DNA of 64,000 nt from CCMP332 sp040218795 (GTDB lineage Bacteria > Bacteroidota > Bacteroidia > Cytophagales > CCMP332): contig JAVJQT010000002.1 in NCBI GenBank assembly GCA_040218795.1, forward strand, positions 1 through 64,000. Direction: 5' to 3'. Below are positions 30,601-38,272 of this stretch, in pieces. Within the stretch, counting starts at the first letter, position 1, and every line of letters begins with the position of its first letter. The position numbers were made by a program, and so were the translations under genes. Below the pieces are notes generated by a model. It did no database searches, was not told where the DNA came from, and was given only the letters and a program-made list of their open reading frames with translations.

Positions 30601-31413
30601 TAAAGTATTGCGAAGATATTTTCTAAAAAACCTGCTCTTGACATTGCTCAAATCATTGGGGTTTCCAAGCAGTTTTCGATAGGCTATATAAAAACTGCCA
30701 AGCAAAGGCAGCGGTATATAATTGTTGTGATTTTTGATTGAAAAAGGAAAAATGTGGTGTTTCAGTTTAAACTTTCCTCCTACCGGCCCGGACGACGCTA
30801 TCGGATTTATTGCCGAGAAAATCACCCGTTTATTGGCATTCCTTTTTAATATTTCCTCGATGGCAATAAGAAAGTCAACTTTTCTGGTATATGAGCAGCC
30901 TTGTTCTGCTTTTGGTACATCGAAATCATTTAAGAGCCAGTAATCATTTATTAAAATCAAAGTCAAATTTTCATCAATGTCAAGTTCGTAAGGCCCGGGG
31001 CAGGCATTATCGGCTAACACATAGTTTTGACCTTCGAGTGTTTCAGCAATTTCTGAATTTAATCTATCTATTGTTTTGCTGGAATTTGAATTATTGCGGT
31101 CCCATTCTTCAAAACCCGGGATAAATACATAATTAATATTTTCACTTTGAGGTAAATCATCAAGAAATCCCATTAATTTATCTTCATCTTCTCCCTCTTC
31201 AGAAACTTTACTATGATAATCCCCTAAAAAAACTAAAGTCTTGGGGTTAGTGCTTTGAGCCAGGTCTTCACTTAGCTTGGAAAAGGCGTTTTGATTGATG
31301 GAATAATTTTGATAAATGCCTGAAACAAAATATAATTCTTGCTTAATTTCCTGAGAATACAATTCAGGTTTGACAAAAAATAAGCTTAATATGATTAAAA
31401 GTAAAAGTCTCAA
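27700..31413 (-). CDS. BamA/TamA-like outer-membrane protein with degenerate metallophosphoesterase-like N-terminus
   Basis: The 1237-residue protein has a signal peptide (about 1-20). An N-terminal domain (about 25-350) resembles a calcineurin-type phosphoesterase: VFLGDYH at 61-67 and VFIPGFEEWD at 96-105. The latter replaces the usual GNHDW motif, so the metal-binding Asn/His are lost. The middle has conserved blocks (LRSIKKYPENAVPAVIRGTI and WDRHDDQWRWAEF), and the C-terminal ~370 residues form a surface-antigen/BamA-like barrel (HSLLGNIAP through DYSFGNGGDRSLFVRLGFLF, final Phe). The architecture is a Bacteroidota-specific one. The barrel sits in the outer membrane; the role of the head is unknown, probably not phosphoester hydrolysis. 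Confidence 0.85.
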   Translation of the reverse strand: MRLLLLIILSLFFVKPELYSQEIKQELYFVSGIYQNYSINQNAFSKLSEDLAQSTNPKTLVFLGDYHSKVSEEGEDEDKLMGFLDDLPQSENINYVFIPGFEEWDRNNSNSSKTIDRLNSEIAETLEGQNYVLADNACPGPYELDIDENLTLILINDYWLLNDFDVPKAEQGCSYTRKVDFLIAIEEILKRNANKRVIFSAINPIASSGPVGGKFKLKHHIFPFSIKNHNNYIPLPLLGSFYIAYRKLLGNPNDLSNVKSRFFRKYLRNTLSKSQNLLLITANEDHLDYRTIENLEQVIIGSLSGSSYSKFKSDKGFNSTSNGYVKVIYGTDNSLRIELQSSFRKLFEKNIFPALAKDSIAIKNEYSDYENITVNASADKDLKKANKKRPGLMGLNYRKEWITEIKEVPVFNWGKEYGGLEIVKKGGGMQTRSLRLETTDDKQYVLRSIKKYPENAVPAVIRGTIFAEIINDQISASHPYAAFAVPKLADAANVYHTNPKMVYLNDDPRLGDYKFDFANGLYLYEERPAHERKDVKSFGSPRDIESTFDIVEKTQKSSKHQIDQKWVVKSRLFDMWLGDWDRHDDQWRWAEFKVDDEHKFYRPIPRDRDQAFFYSDGLLLNLASRKWGIPKFQGFESEIRDVNGLSFNARYFDRYFITEPDLSDWIASADTLQQKLSDQVIEAGIKDLPKEIYDLGGAQIIKKLKRRRDDLKIYAENYHKFLSKTVNVLGTNKANRFDVQRLENGNTLVEVYEVGKKSRKEKDKLYQREFVYGITKEIRLYGLKGKDEFNLEGNSKKGIKVRIIGGGGKDKIRDNSKVKGIIKKTIVYDKKKSTEIEKSSETKNKTSNRDDVNEYNRRAFKYNKLMPFVFINYNPDDGIYLGGGPIYTTHGFRKEPFKNQHSLLGNIAPKSANYNVNYSGIFTDLAGKLDLNIEALISTPSFSTFFYGLGNNTLLNEERLDNDNQYYRVRFDTERLKIGFQSDSRNQKHRINFGLGYQRAHVKAELNEDEDDDPRFILDLNRDSTTNSLLRDFRFAGPYFEYQFDSRNDRKFAERGMLLNLKSNYFYDIKEGKENSILLSADQSFYFTLSHRFKTVLALRAGADAIIGKTPFFLVPSIGGLKKLRGFRRNRFRGEYTFYQNTELRFRLFTIQNEFLISDFGILLLHDIGRVWSDTETDLTKIYNNRELAKFKNTNDWHRGYGFGIWLAPFDMAVLSADYSFGNGGDRSLFVRLGFLF

Positions 31414-31647
31414 AATGACATATGAAACATGAAATCTAATTAAAATGAAATAAAAGCATTATAAATATTACCAATAATTAAGCAGCAGAAAAGAGATATT
31501 TGTGTATCCATTTGTTTCCTGATGGTTAATAAAATTTAATTAAATCATTAAAAGTCCCTTTTAGCCATATCGAAAGTTATTAAACTGTTATGTCCAAACA
31601 TTTTGATCTGATTATCCATTATTTTAGGTGTAAGCAAAAATTAAATC

Positions 31648-31926
31648 ATGGATTTAAATCAATTGGTACATGCCAGCGAGATTTTGGAAAATCTCAAAAG
31701 TATTGAAGATGCAATTCAGATTAAAGGTAAAACGCTAAGTAAGGATGGTAGAGCCAGAATCAATGAAATTATGGCGGATTGCTATCAAGCACTTAGTAAA
31801 AGCTGTGATTGTGATGATAGAGGAAGAAAAGAATTTATTCGCATTAATGCTTTAATTCTCGAATCCTGTTTGAACATCAAAGCAATGGTAGAGTCGAAGT
31901 CCGGGTTTTCGGAAATTATGGCTTAA
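31648..31926 (+). CDS. Hypothetical protein, helical, cysteine pair
   Basis: A 92-residue cytoplasmic protein predicted to be almost all helix (ASEILENLKSIEDAIQ, ALILESCLNIKAMVE) with a short SCDCDD motif in the middle. No family is recognised. It has its own upstream region (31414-31647) that separates it from the divergent barrel gene, and it converges with the epimerase gene. Codon use looks like its neighbours, so it is probably a real gene. Confidence 0.6.
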   Translation: MDLNQLVHASEILENLKSIEDAIQIKGKTLSKDGRARINEIMADCYQALSKSCDCDDRGRKEFIRINALILESCLNIKAMVESKSGFSEIMA

Positions 31927-31974
31927 TCAAAATTGAAAAATTACCTTTAAGGGAAAAGGTCTTTATTGTTTTTT

Positions 31975-32889
31975 TCAAAATGAAAATGAGGATTTAAAAT
32001 CTTTTAATTCTTCAAGAAAATTCTTTTTCTCTTTTATTAAATCCAGCAATTGCTTTTCATTTTCATCAATCAATACATCGCGCATTCTAATGTTCTGATT
32101 TACAAATATATACTCTAAATCCGGATATATTTTCTTCAATTCATTCACGATATGGTTAATCGAAAAATTATATTCAGCTAAATTATAAATATCGGGAGGT
32201 GGTCCACCATTGAGCATTGAGCTCATAATACCGGATAGTTTTTCGACATGTATAAAAGCGCGATGTTGTTCACCGCTTCCGTGAATTGATAATCTTCCGG
32301 TATAATTGGCTTCAAACATAAATCTGTTTATGACAGCATCCAGTCGAATAGCAGGATTAAAACCATAAACATTGCCGGATCTAATGATATAAACATCTTT
32401 TGCATCCTTTAGTCTTCTTATATGCTCCTCCCCTTTTAATTTGGAAATTCCATAGAAGGAACGAGGCACCAGGTCCGTGTTGAGATTTATGGGATCAGTG
32501 TGTGTGCCATATACCGATAAACTGCTTAAATAATATATTTTTTCAACTTCGGATTCTTCTATTGCCATAGCCAATTCTGCTGTTCCCCAATGATTGACCT
32601 GTTCAAAACTATGTGCGTCAAAATCAGCATAGGGTGTTGTAACTTTGGCAGCCAGATGAATTACTATATCGGTATTTTTCAGAGCCCTTTTGAGTTTTCT
32701 GCTATCCAATATTTCTCCTTCAATAAAATTGACTCTTTGCGAGTCAATTTCCCCATTAAGGAATAAAGCATAATTTTTTCTTGACAGATTATCGTATACG
32801 CTAATCCTGGAATCCGGAAAATCAGAAAGTATTTGATGAATCATCGAATAGCCGACATATCCGGCTCCACCTGTAATTAGGATATTCAT
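31975..32889 (-). CDS. NAD-dependent epimerase/dehydratase family protein
   Basis: A 304-residue extended short-chain dehydrogenase with the N-terminal Rossmann motif GGAGYVGYS, an HLAAK segment, SSLSVYG and the catalytic YGISK (YxxxK). It is close to UDP-glucose 4-epimerase or GDP-mannose dehydratase-like sugar-nucleotide enzymes, but the exact substrate cannot be told. The start overlaps the cysH stop by 4 nt, so it is co-translated with cysH, an unusual pairing. Confidence 0.9.
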   Translation of the reverse strand: MNILITGGAGYVGYSMIHQILSDFPDSRISVYDNLSRKNYALFLNGEIDSQRVNFIEGEILDSRKLKRALKNTDIVIHLAAKVTTPYADFDAHSFEQVNHWGTAELAMAIEESEVEKIYYLSSLSVYGTHTDPINLNTDLVPRSFYGISKLKGEEHIRRLKDAKDVYIIRSGNVYGFNPAIRLDAVINRFMFEANYTGRLSIHGSGEQHRAFIHVEKLSGIMSSMLNGGPPPDIYNLAEYNFSINHIVNELKKIYPDLEYIFVNQNIRMRDVLIDENEKQLLDLIKEKKNFLEELKDFKSSFSF

Positions 32890-33569
32890 TTTTCAATAAG
32901 CTCAGTATGCAGGCCACACTCATTTTTTTTCAATCCCTGCCATCTGCCATCTCTTTCGTTGCTATCTGCAAATGACATTTTTCTTGTGCAGGGTTCGCAA
33001 CCTATGCTTATATAAGCACCGTTTTCAAGCGGATGCTGTGGTAAATTATGGGTTCGAATATAATGCCAGATCATTTGTTTCGACCAGTTTAACATTGGAT
33101 GAAAACGCAAAGTATCATTTACACCCTTTTCTTCATATTCAAATTGGCTTCTATTTGCATTTTGATCCTTCCTCACGCCGCTAATCCAAACATCGTGTTT
33201 TAATAAAACAGGCTCCATTGGAAGAGTTTTGTTGAAATAACAACATTGATCGGGGTCTGTGGTATACATCAAATTACCTTGAGAATTTTTTTGTCGTATT
33301 CTGGAAATTGGCGACTCCAGATTTATAATATTTAAATCGAATTCTTTTTTAATTCGATCTCTGTACTCCAATGTTTCAGCAAAATGATACCCCGTATTTA
33401 AAAAATAAACAGGCAGACTATTATCTATGGAAGCTAAAATATGAAGCATTGGAAGGCTGTGACTCTGAAAAGACGAGGATGCAAATATTTTAAGACCTCT
33501 GGATTGGTAGTCCTTTATTTTTGCTTTAAATAGAGCAATTTCCTTTTCGATCAGCTCTTCTGTAATCAT
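32886..33569 (-). CDS. cysH: Phosphoadenylyl/adenylyl sulfate reductase (CysH family)
   Basis: A 227-residue enzyme that reduces APS or PAPS to sulfite. The N-terminal nucleotide-binding part has the SSSFQSHSLPMLH loop. The four Cys that bind a 4Fe-4S cluster in APS-type enzymes are present as C109-C110 and C191/C194 (CEPC). The catalytic Cys is C218 in NECGLH. The cluster Cys favour APS reductase over the cluster-free PAPS type. It sits between dcd (4 nt upstream) and the epimerase; no sulfate adenylyltransferase or sulfite reductase genes are in the window. Confidence 0.92.
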   Translation of the reverse strand: MITEELIEKEIALFKAKIKDYQSRGLKIFASSSFQSHSLPMLHILASIDNSLPVYFLNTGYHFAETLEYRDRIKKEFDLNIINLESPISRIRQKNSQGNLMYTTDPDQCCYFNKTLPMEPVLLKHDVWISGVRKDQNANRSQFEYEEKGVNDTLRFHPMLNWSKQMIWHYIRTHNLPQHPLENGAYISIGCEPCTRKMSFADSNERDGRWQGLKKNECGLHTELIEK

Positions 33570-33573
33570 TGAT

Positions 33574-34107
33574 CTAATTTTTCTTGTCTGAAATAAATTC
33601 TTTGTACATCATACTTGGTTGTACTTCAGAATTGTTGTGGTATTTGCCCTCCCGATAATCTTTGTATTCTCCTAACAATTCATGAAAATATACCTGGCAA
33701 ACTTCCACATTTGGATAAATTTTAACCGCCTGAATGCAAAATATTTCCAAAGTCCAATGTCCTTTTGCTCCTACATTACCCAAACCTGCGGTAATATGAA
33801 TATGTATGCCCAATCTGCCTACCGAAGAACGTCCCTCTAATTTTGGCACTAGGCTCTTTGTAAAAGTTTTTTCTATAGTTCTACCCAAATATAATTTCCC
33901 GGGTTGAAGAATTAAGCCTTCTTCAGGAATTATGACTTTCTGAAAAGTGTTTGGTTTTTTCATATCCAAAACTTCATCATCGTAAACCAATAGCTCATTG
34001 TGAAGTCTTAGATTATAGGAGTTTGGATTTAATTGCTTTTCATTGAAAGGTTCAATATCAATCTGGCTTCCTAGTCTTTTTTGTATTTCAAGTCCTGATA
34101 ATATCAT
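33574..34107 (-). CDS. dcd: dCTP deaminase
   Basis: A 177-residue enzyme (family length ~180-190) that deaminates dCTP to dUTP for dTMP supply. The motifs NPNSYNLRLHNELLVYD, LEGRSSVGRLGI (substrate-binding Arg/Ser), HITAGLGNVGAKGHWTLEI (catalytic Glu in TLEI) and EVCQVYFHEL match dCTP deaminases. It lies one base after the pseudo-M48 lipoprotein gene and 4 bases before cysH, within a compact minus-strand unit. Confidence 0.95.
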   Translation of the reverse strand: MILSGLEIQKRLGSQIDIEPFNEKQLNPNSYNLRLHNELLVYDDEVLDMKKPNTFQKVIIPEEGLILQPGKLYLGRTIEKTFTKSLVPKLEGRSSVGRLGIHIHITAGLGNVGAKGHWTLEIFCIQAVKIYPNVEVCQVYFHELLGEYKDYREGKYHNNSEVQPSMMYKEFISDKKN

Positions 34108-34108
34108 T

Positions 34109-34900
34109 CTATATTTTTCTAAGAGAGTCTTTTAGAACTTGAAAGCTCGAAAAATAGTTCTTGCTTCCCGTACAATTGAGATTATTTGATTCTTCAATTA
34201 TAGCATTTATTCTGAGGCTGTCTAGTGGATAAAAAGTGAAATTTTTGGAAAATGGATTGGTAGAATCCGATTCAATATTAGTGTATAGATTTGCGAGCGC
34301 ATCGCTTTGATAAGAAAGGCCACAAATGAGCTGTACCGCACTCAAATCTCCTTTTAATTCATTTTCTGCTGTATATGGGCTGTTAATAAGGAGATCCGTC
34401 ATTGCCGGAATATTTGTAAGATTAGTATCTGTAAATGATTCAAGTGTTAATGGAATTCCATACACATTTAATATTTGCTCAAGTGCCAATCTACTATTCG
34501 CATATGTCATCTCTTTGGCCAATAAAGAAGCTAATTCCGATTCCCCTTGCATTAGAAGAATTGTAGCACTTGAAAGAAAGATTTTACCGCCGGGAACAGC
34601 AAAGATTCTCGCATCTACACTGTCATCGATCAATAAAACATTCCAATCGTACTTCTCGGAATTGATTAGCCCACCCGAATTTAATAGGCTATCCTTAACC
34701 CTTTGCAGATAAGTATCAATAAATTCACTTGCTGTTACAATTGTGCCGTATTGCGATGGATTTTCAAATATTTCTTCGAGTACAAACTCTGACAATTGCA
34801 ATTCATTTTCAAGCGTAAATTCTGGTTCAGGATCACCTTCGGGACTTTCATTGCATGCAATGAGCATTAAGCTTAAAATGATATAATGAAGTTTCTTCAT
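34109..34900 (-). CDS. Lipoprotein, degenerate M48 metalloprotease-like
   Basis: A 263-residue lipoprotein (lipobox LIAC, acylated Cys16). Residues ~85-145 match the front of M48 peptidase domains: WNVLLIDDSVDARIFAVPGGKIFLSSATILL, then QGESELASLLAKEM. The zinc-binding HExxH helix, expected at 129-133, is KEMTY, so both His are lost. A downstream ENELKGDLSAVQLICGLSYQ segment (179-198) still resembles the third-ligand helix. It is a predicted pseudoprotease, perhaps a binding or scaffold protein in the periplasm or outer membrane. It is the first gene of the unit with dcd, cysH and the epimerase. Confidence 0.75.
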   Translation of the reverse strand: MKKLHYIILSLMLIACNESPEGDPEPEFTLENELQLSEFVLEEIFENPSQYGTIVTASEFIDTYLQRVKDSLLNSGGLINSEKYDWNVLLIDDSVDARIFAVPGGKIFLSSATILLMQGESELASLLAKEMTYANSRLALEQILNVYGIPLTLESFTDTNLTNIPAMTDLLINSPYTAENELKGDLSAVQLICGLSYQSDALANLYTNIESDSTNPFSKNFTFYPLDSLRINAIIEESNNLNCTGSKNYFSSFQVLKDSLRKI

Positions 34901-35185
34901 GGGTTTACAACGCTCAAATACTAATAAATAGCATATTTAATATTGCCATTGAAACAGGCTGCGAAGTTATGTATTATTAATATAGATTGGGATTGACCTT
35001 GACAATTCTTTTGGTGAATAACAATTCTCCAGTCACTTTCGAAAAGGAATTAATATAAGTACCGAATCTCAATTCAGAAAAAAACAAGCTTATTTCTTTA
35101 AAACCAAGGGAATTCTCTTCTTGAGTAGCGTTTTTCCTTTGTATTTTGAATATTCACATTTCCGTTTTTAAAGACCGGATCTTTG

Positions 35186-36070
35186 TTATAGCAAATATTT
35201 TACCCCAAAGCTCAAAGAGAATTGTGAGGCGCTGAAATACTCCTCTTCTTCAAGATCGATTGACCTGCCATTTTTCCGAATGGTAGTAAGCATAACAAGA
35301 TTTAAAGATGCTCTTACTCCTATAGAAAACCCGGTGGATATTTTTCTGTCAATTGCTGCGCTTAAGCCAATGCCAATGCTTTCACCTTTGAAAGAATATT
35401 GTTCATTCAAAACATTAATGTTCCGATTTAAATGAGCTAATGTAATGCCCCCACCGGCAACAAAATCCCATGTCGAAGAAAACACGGCATAATAACCTTT
35501 AGGTTGCAAATAAAATATCTGTACTTCCTCTTCCACTTTCCCAATAGCCTGAAATACCAGAAGCGTGTCGTAAATGACGACGTTTTCCTGTGAATTGCCA
35601 TACTGTCCAAATTGAAATTCAATGCCGGCACCAAATCTGACATCCGGAAATTTTGATATTTCAGCATAAAAGGAATTGCCATTTCTGAGCGAGGCAAAGA
35701 TTTTTTCATAATCTGGGCCGAAATCTTTTAAGGGCCGTTCGAGAAAATAGGAATAACCAAGACCCAGATCAGCACGCCATTCAGGCTGATGGAAAATTAT
35801 ATAATTATTACTTTTCCCGTTTACCGTCTCAATCACTCTTTCCGCATAGAATATTTTTAAAGTTTTGTTTCTGGCGATTGTAAGCACATTTTGTGCTGAA
35901 GAATCCGGGAAATGGTATTGAATGTATTGATCGTTTAAATGAATAATTTTGCAAACAATTGTGTCATTTTCAGTATTAATAATCATGTCCTGTGCTCTTG
36001 CATTAAAGCTCATTAATAAAAAGCAGAGAAGAATACAGCTGTAAAGAGGGATAAAAAAGTTTTTTGTCAT
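35186..36070 (-). CDS. Predicted outer-membrane beta-barrel protein
   Basis: The 294-residue protein has a signal peptide (about 1-26, ending in ARAQ). A short N-terminal beta domain of the kind that starts with a nucleotide- or DxxxC-like motif (IINTENDTIVCKIIHLNDQYIQY) is followed by an antiparallel barrel (WRADLGLGYSYF, VRFGAGIEFQFG, FVAGGGITLAHL, GFSIGVRASLNLVML, FSLSFGVKYLL). The N-terminal module is common in Bacteroidota surface proteins of unknown function. The upstream gap 34901-35185 shows no gene. Confidence 0.72.
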   Translation of the reverse strand: MTKNFFIPLYSCILLCFLLMSFNARAQDMIINTENDTIVCKIIHLNDQYIQYHFPDSSAQNVLTIARNKTLKIFYAERVIETVNGKSNNYIIFHQPEWRADLGLGYSYFLERPLKDFGPDYEKIFASLRNGNSFYAEISKFPDVRFGAGIEFQFGQYGNSQENVVIYDTLLVFQAIGKVEEEVQIFYLQPKGYYAVFSSTWDFVAGGGITLAHLNRNINVLNEQYSFKGESIGIGLSAAIDRKISTGFSIGVRASLNLVMLTTIRKNGRSIDLEEEEYFSASQFSLSFGVKYLL

Positions 36071-36134
36071 TTATGGAGTGAAACTGACATTGGCTCTATT
36101 TCAATTTAAATATATTGGAAGTAAAAATAATATT

Positions 36135-36416
36135 ATGAAAGCAATCTGGAATGATAAGGTAATAGCTGAAAGCAATGACACGGTAATTGTTGAGGGAAAC
36201 CACTATTTCCCCGAAAAAGACGTAAAAAAAGAATACTTTGATAACAGCGATACTAAAAGTCATTGTCCATGGAAAGGCGATGCTTCTTATTATTCAATAA
36301 AAGTTGATGGTGCCGTAAATAAAGATGCAGCCTGGTATTATCCGGAACCCTCGGAGTTGGCCAAGCAAATTAAAAACCGCATCGCTTTTTGGAAAGGAGT
36401 GGAGATTACAAAATAA
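36135..36416 (+). CDS. DUF427 domain protein
   Basis: A 93-residue protein, the whole of which is a DUF427 domain: MKAIWNDKVIAESNDTVIVEGNHYFP, then KSHCPWKGDASYYSI and AAWYYPEPSELAKQIKNRIAFW. The start at 36135 is chosen over an in-frame ATG at 36078, since the family always begins with a (K/R)AxxxGxVxAxS stretch and the earlier codons encode a non-conserved leader. The function is unknown; the fold is a small beta-barrel. It is probably first in a unit with the TerC gene. Confidence 0.9.
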   Translation: MKAIWNDKVIAESNDTVIVEGNHYFPEKDVKKEYFDNSDTKSHCPWKGDASYYSIKVDGAVNKDAAWYYPEPSELAKQIKNRIAFWKGVEITK

Positions 36417-36473
36417 CTTGCCCATCCTTTGGAATGTCATTTGATTATTGAATATTGAGGAAAAATTACAACT

Positions 36474-37223
36474 ATGGATATTTTTCTTCAATCCGAAACC
36501 TGGGTAGCATTACTCACTTTAACTTTTCTTGAAATTGTGCTTGGGGTGGATAATATAATTTTCATCTCGATAGTTTCGAACAAATTACCCGAAAAACTAC
36601 AGAGAAAAGCACGTAATCTTGGACTGACGCTTGCTTTGGTGATGCGCATAGGCCTATTATTGGGATTGAGTTATATCCTGAGTTTTACTCAACCTCTTTT
36701 TTCAGTATTTGATTTTGAAGTAAGTGGCAGAGATCTGATACTCGCCTTGGGGGGACTATTTTTAATATTCAAAAGCACTGTAGAAATACATCATAAAATG
36801 GAAGGCCATACACCTGATAGTGCATCTTCCATTAAAGAATCTTTTTCTGCTGTTATTATTCAGATTGTGCTGCTCGATATGATTTTTTCTGTTGACAGTA
36901 TTTTGACCGCTATTGGGCTGGCAGAAGAAGTTATAATTATGATCATTGCTGTGGTAATTGCAATGATAATTATGATGGTATTTGCAGGAAAGATTTCCGA
37001 TATAATCAATAAACACCCAACGCTTCAAATCCTGGCGCTTTCATTTCTGATCCTTATTGGTTTTATGTTAATTCTGGAAGGATTGCACAAACATATACCT
37101 AAAGGGTACATCTATTTTGCTGTATTTTTCTCACTTATTGTTGAAGTGTTTAATATCAGAATACGCAAAAAGAGAAATCCTTTGGAATTGAACAAACGCC
37201 TGCCGATTGAAGAACAAACATAA
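36474..37223 (+). CDS. TerC family membrane protein (probable Mn exporter type)
   Basis: A 249-residue integral membrane protein of the TerC/Alx family with about seven TM helices. The acidic intramembrane motifs LGVDNIIFISI (38-48 region) and DMIFSVDSILTAIG are present. Relatives export Mn2+ or act with tellurite-resistance genes, but no ter cluster lies nearby and the substrate is not proven by sequence. No yybP-ykoY riboswitch was recognised in the 57 bases before it. It is followed by SRPBCC and DUF2147 genes after 25 nt and 1 nt. Confidence 0.9.
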   Translation: MDIFLQSETWVALLTLTFLEIVLGVDNIIFISIVSNKLPEKLQRKARNLGLTLALVMRIGLLLGLSYILSFTQPLFSVFDFEVSGRDLILALGGLFLIFKSTVEIHHKMEGHTPDSASSIKESFSAVIIQIVLLDMIFSVDSILTAIGLAEEVIIMIIAVVIAMIIMMVFAGKISDIINKHPTLQILALSFLILIGFMLILEGLHKHIPKGYIYFAVFFSLIVEVFNIRIRKKRNPLELNKRLPIEEQT

Positions 37224-37248
37224 GAGCTGCGATTTGGTTAATTCTTAG

Positions 37249-37686
37249 ATGAAACTATATATAAAAACAACAGTAAAACAGCCAATATTAAAAGTTTGGG
37301 AAGGATTCGACGAATCTTTGTTTGTGAAACTGGCACCACCTTTTCCAAGTGTCAAACTCTTGCAATTTGACGGTAGTAAGAAAGGCGACAGAGTGGGTCT
37401 TGAGCTTAACTTTCTTTTATTTCGACAAAAATGGGTGAGTGATATAATTGATCATAATGAAAATGAAGATCAGATTTTTTTCATTGATAAAGGCGTGATT
37501 TTACCTTTTTTCCTTAAAACCTGGCAACACAAGCATATTCTAAAAAGGGAAGGCGATGGAACTGAAATAATTGATGATATTCGTTACAGTACAGGAACAC
37601 TATTAACGGATATACTTATGTTTCCTGCATTATATTTGCAATTTTTATATCGAAAACCAGTTTATAAGAAGATTTTCTCTAATTGA
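37249..37686 (+). CDS. SRPBCC (START-like) family protein
   Basis: A 145-residue cytoplasmic protein. The pattern (N-terminal KLYIKTTVKQPILKVWEGFDESLFVKL, internal GDRVGLELNFLLFRQKW, C-terminal GTLLTDILMFPALYLQFLYRKPVYKKIF) is that of a START-like/SRPBCC helix-grip domain that binds a hydrophobic ligand. The ligand is unknown. Spacing to terC is 25 nt and to DUF2147 one nt, so it is part of one unit. Confidence 0.78.
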   Translation: MKLYIKTTVKQPILKVWEGFDESLFVKLAPPFPSVKLLQFDGSKKGDRVGLELNFLLFRQKWVSDIIDHNENEDQIFFIDKGVILPFFLKTWQHKHILKREGDGTEIIDDIRYSTGTLLTDILMFPALYLQFLYRKPVYKKIFSN

Positions 37687-37687
37687 T

Positions 37688-38167
37688 ATGAGACATATAT
37701 TTATTCTTACTCTTTTAATACTCTTTCAGGGAATTATTGGCCTCACTTTTGGGCAATCCATTGAAAATAAAATAGTCGGGGAATGGTTAACGACCGACAA
37801 AGATGCCATAGTAAAGATGCATTACGGGAATAAAAAGGGTCAATCCGTAGATAAAATATACGGTCAATTAATCTGGCTTGAAGAACCCAATAATGAAGAT
37901 GGTTCACCAAAAAAAGACAAAGAAAACCCAAAAGAAAACTTAAGAAGGCGAACCATACTGGGTCTTACAATTATTAAAGATCTTGAATGGGATGGAGATG
38001 AAGATGAATGGCTATGGGAAGATGGAAGTGCTTATGATCCCGAATCAGGGAATACGTATAGTTTTAAAGCATATATAGACCCCGATGAACCCGATATTCT
38101 GAATTGCAGAGGCTATCTTGGATTTTCTCTTCTTGGACGGACAGAAGTTTGGACAAGGAAAAAATAA
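37688..38167 (+). CDS. DUF2147 secreted protein
   Basis: A 159-residue exported protein with a signal peptide (about 1-22, ending in TFGQ) and the DUF2147 domain (VGEWLTTDKDAIVKMHY, KIYGQLIWLEEP, ILGLTIIKDLEWDGDEDEWLWEDGSAYDPESG, YLGFSLLGRTEVWTRK). It is a small lipocalin-like beta-barrel with unknown ligand, common in Bacteroidota. It is the last gene of the DUF427-TerC-SRPBCC set. Confidence 0.9.
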   Translation: MRHIFILTLLILFQGIIGLTFGQSIENKIVGEWLTTDKDAIVKMHYGNKKGQSVDKIYGQLIWLEEPNNEDGSPKKDKENPKENLRRRTILGLTIIKDLEWDGDEDEWLWEDGSAYDPESGNTYSFKAYIDPDEPDILNCRGYLGFSLLGRTEVWTRKK

Positions 38168-38204
38168 TTGAGCGGATATTAATTTATTAATCTGATATTC
38201 TATC

Positions 38205-38212
38205 TAGTTTTG
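38205..38212 (+). promoter_or_regulatory. Putative -7 element (TAGTTTTG) of the polyamine operon
   Basis: TAGTTTTG matches TAnnTTTG, about 61 bases before the decarboxylase ATG at 38273. No clear -33 TTG lies at a 17-23 base spacing, so confidence is low. Confidence 0.3.
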
Positions 38213-38272
38213 TATCTCAATTGGTGATTTATAAATTAAAGCATATTAATTTATTCACTCATATGATTTTGA

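Noticed and set aside
34901..35185. Gene-free gap examined for a small gene or RNA
   Set aside because: Only very short frames, no hairpin with T-run and no tRNA-like motif were found.
36078..36134. Earlier start for the DUF427 gene
   Set aside because: The leader is not part of the DUF427 domain, which starts exactly at the ATG at 36135.
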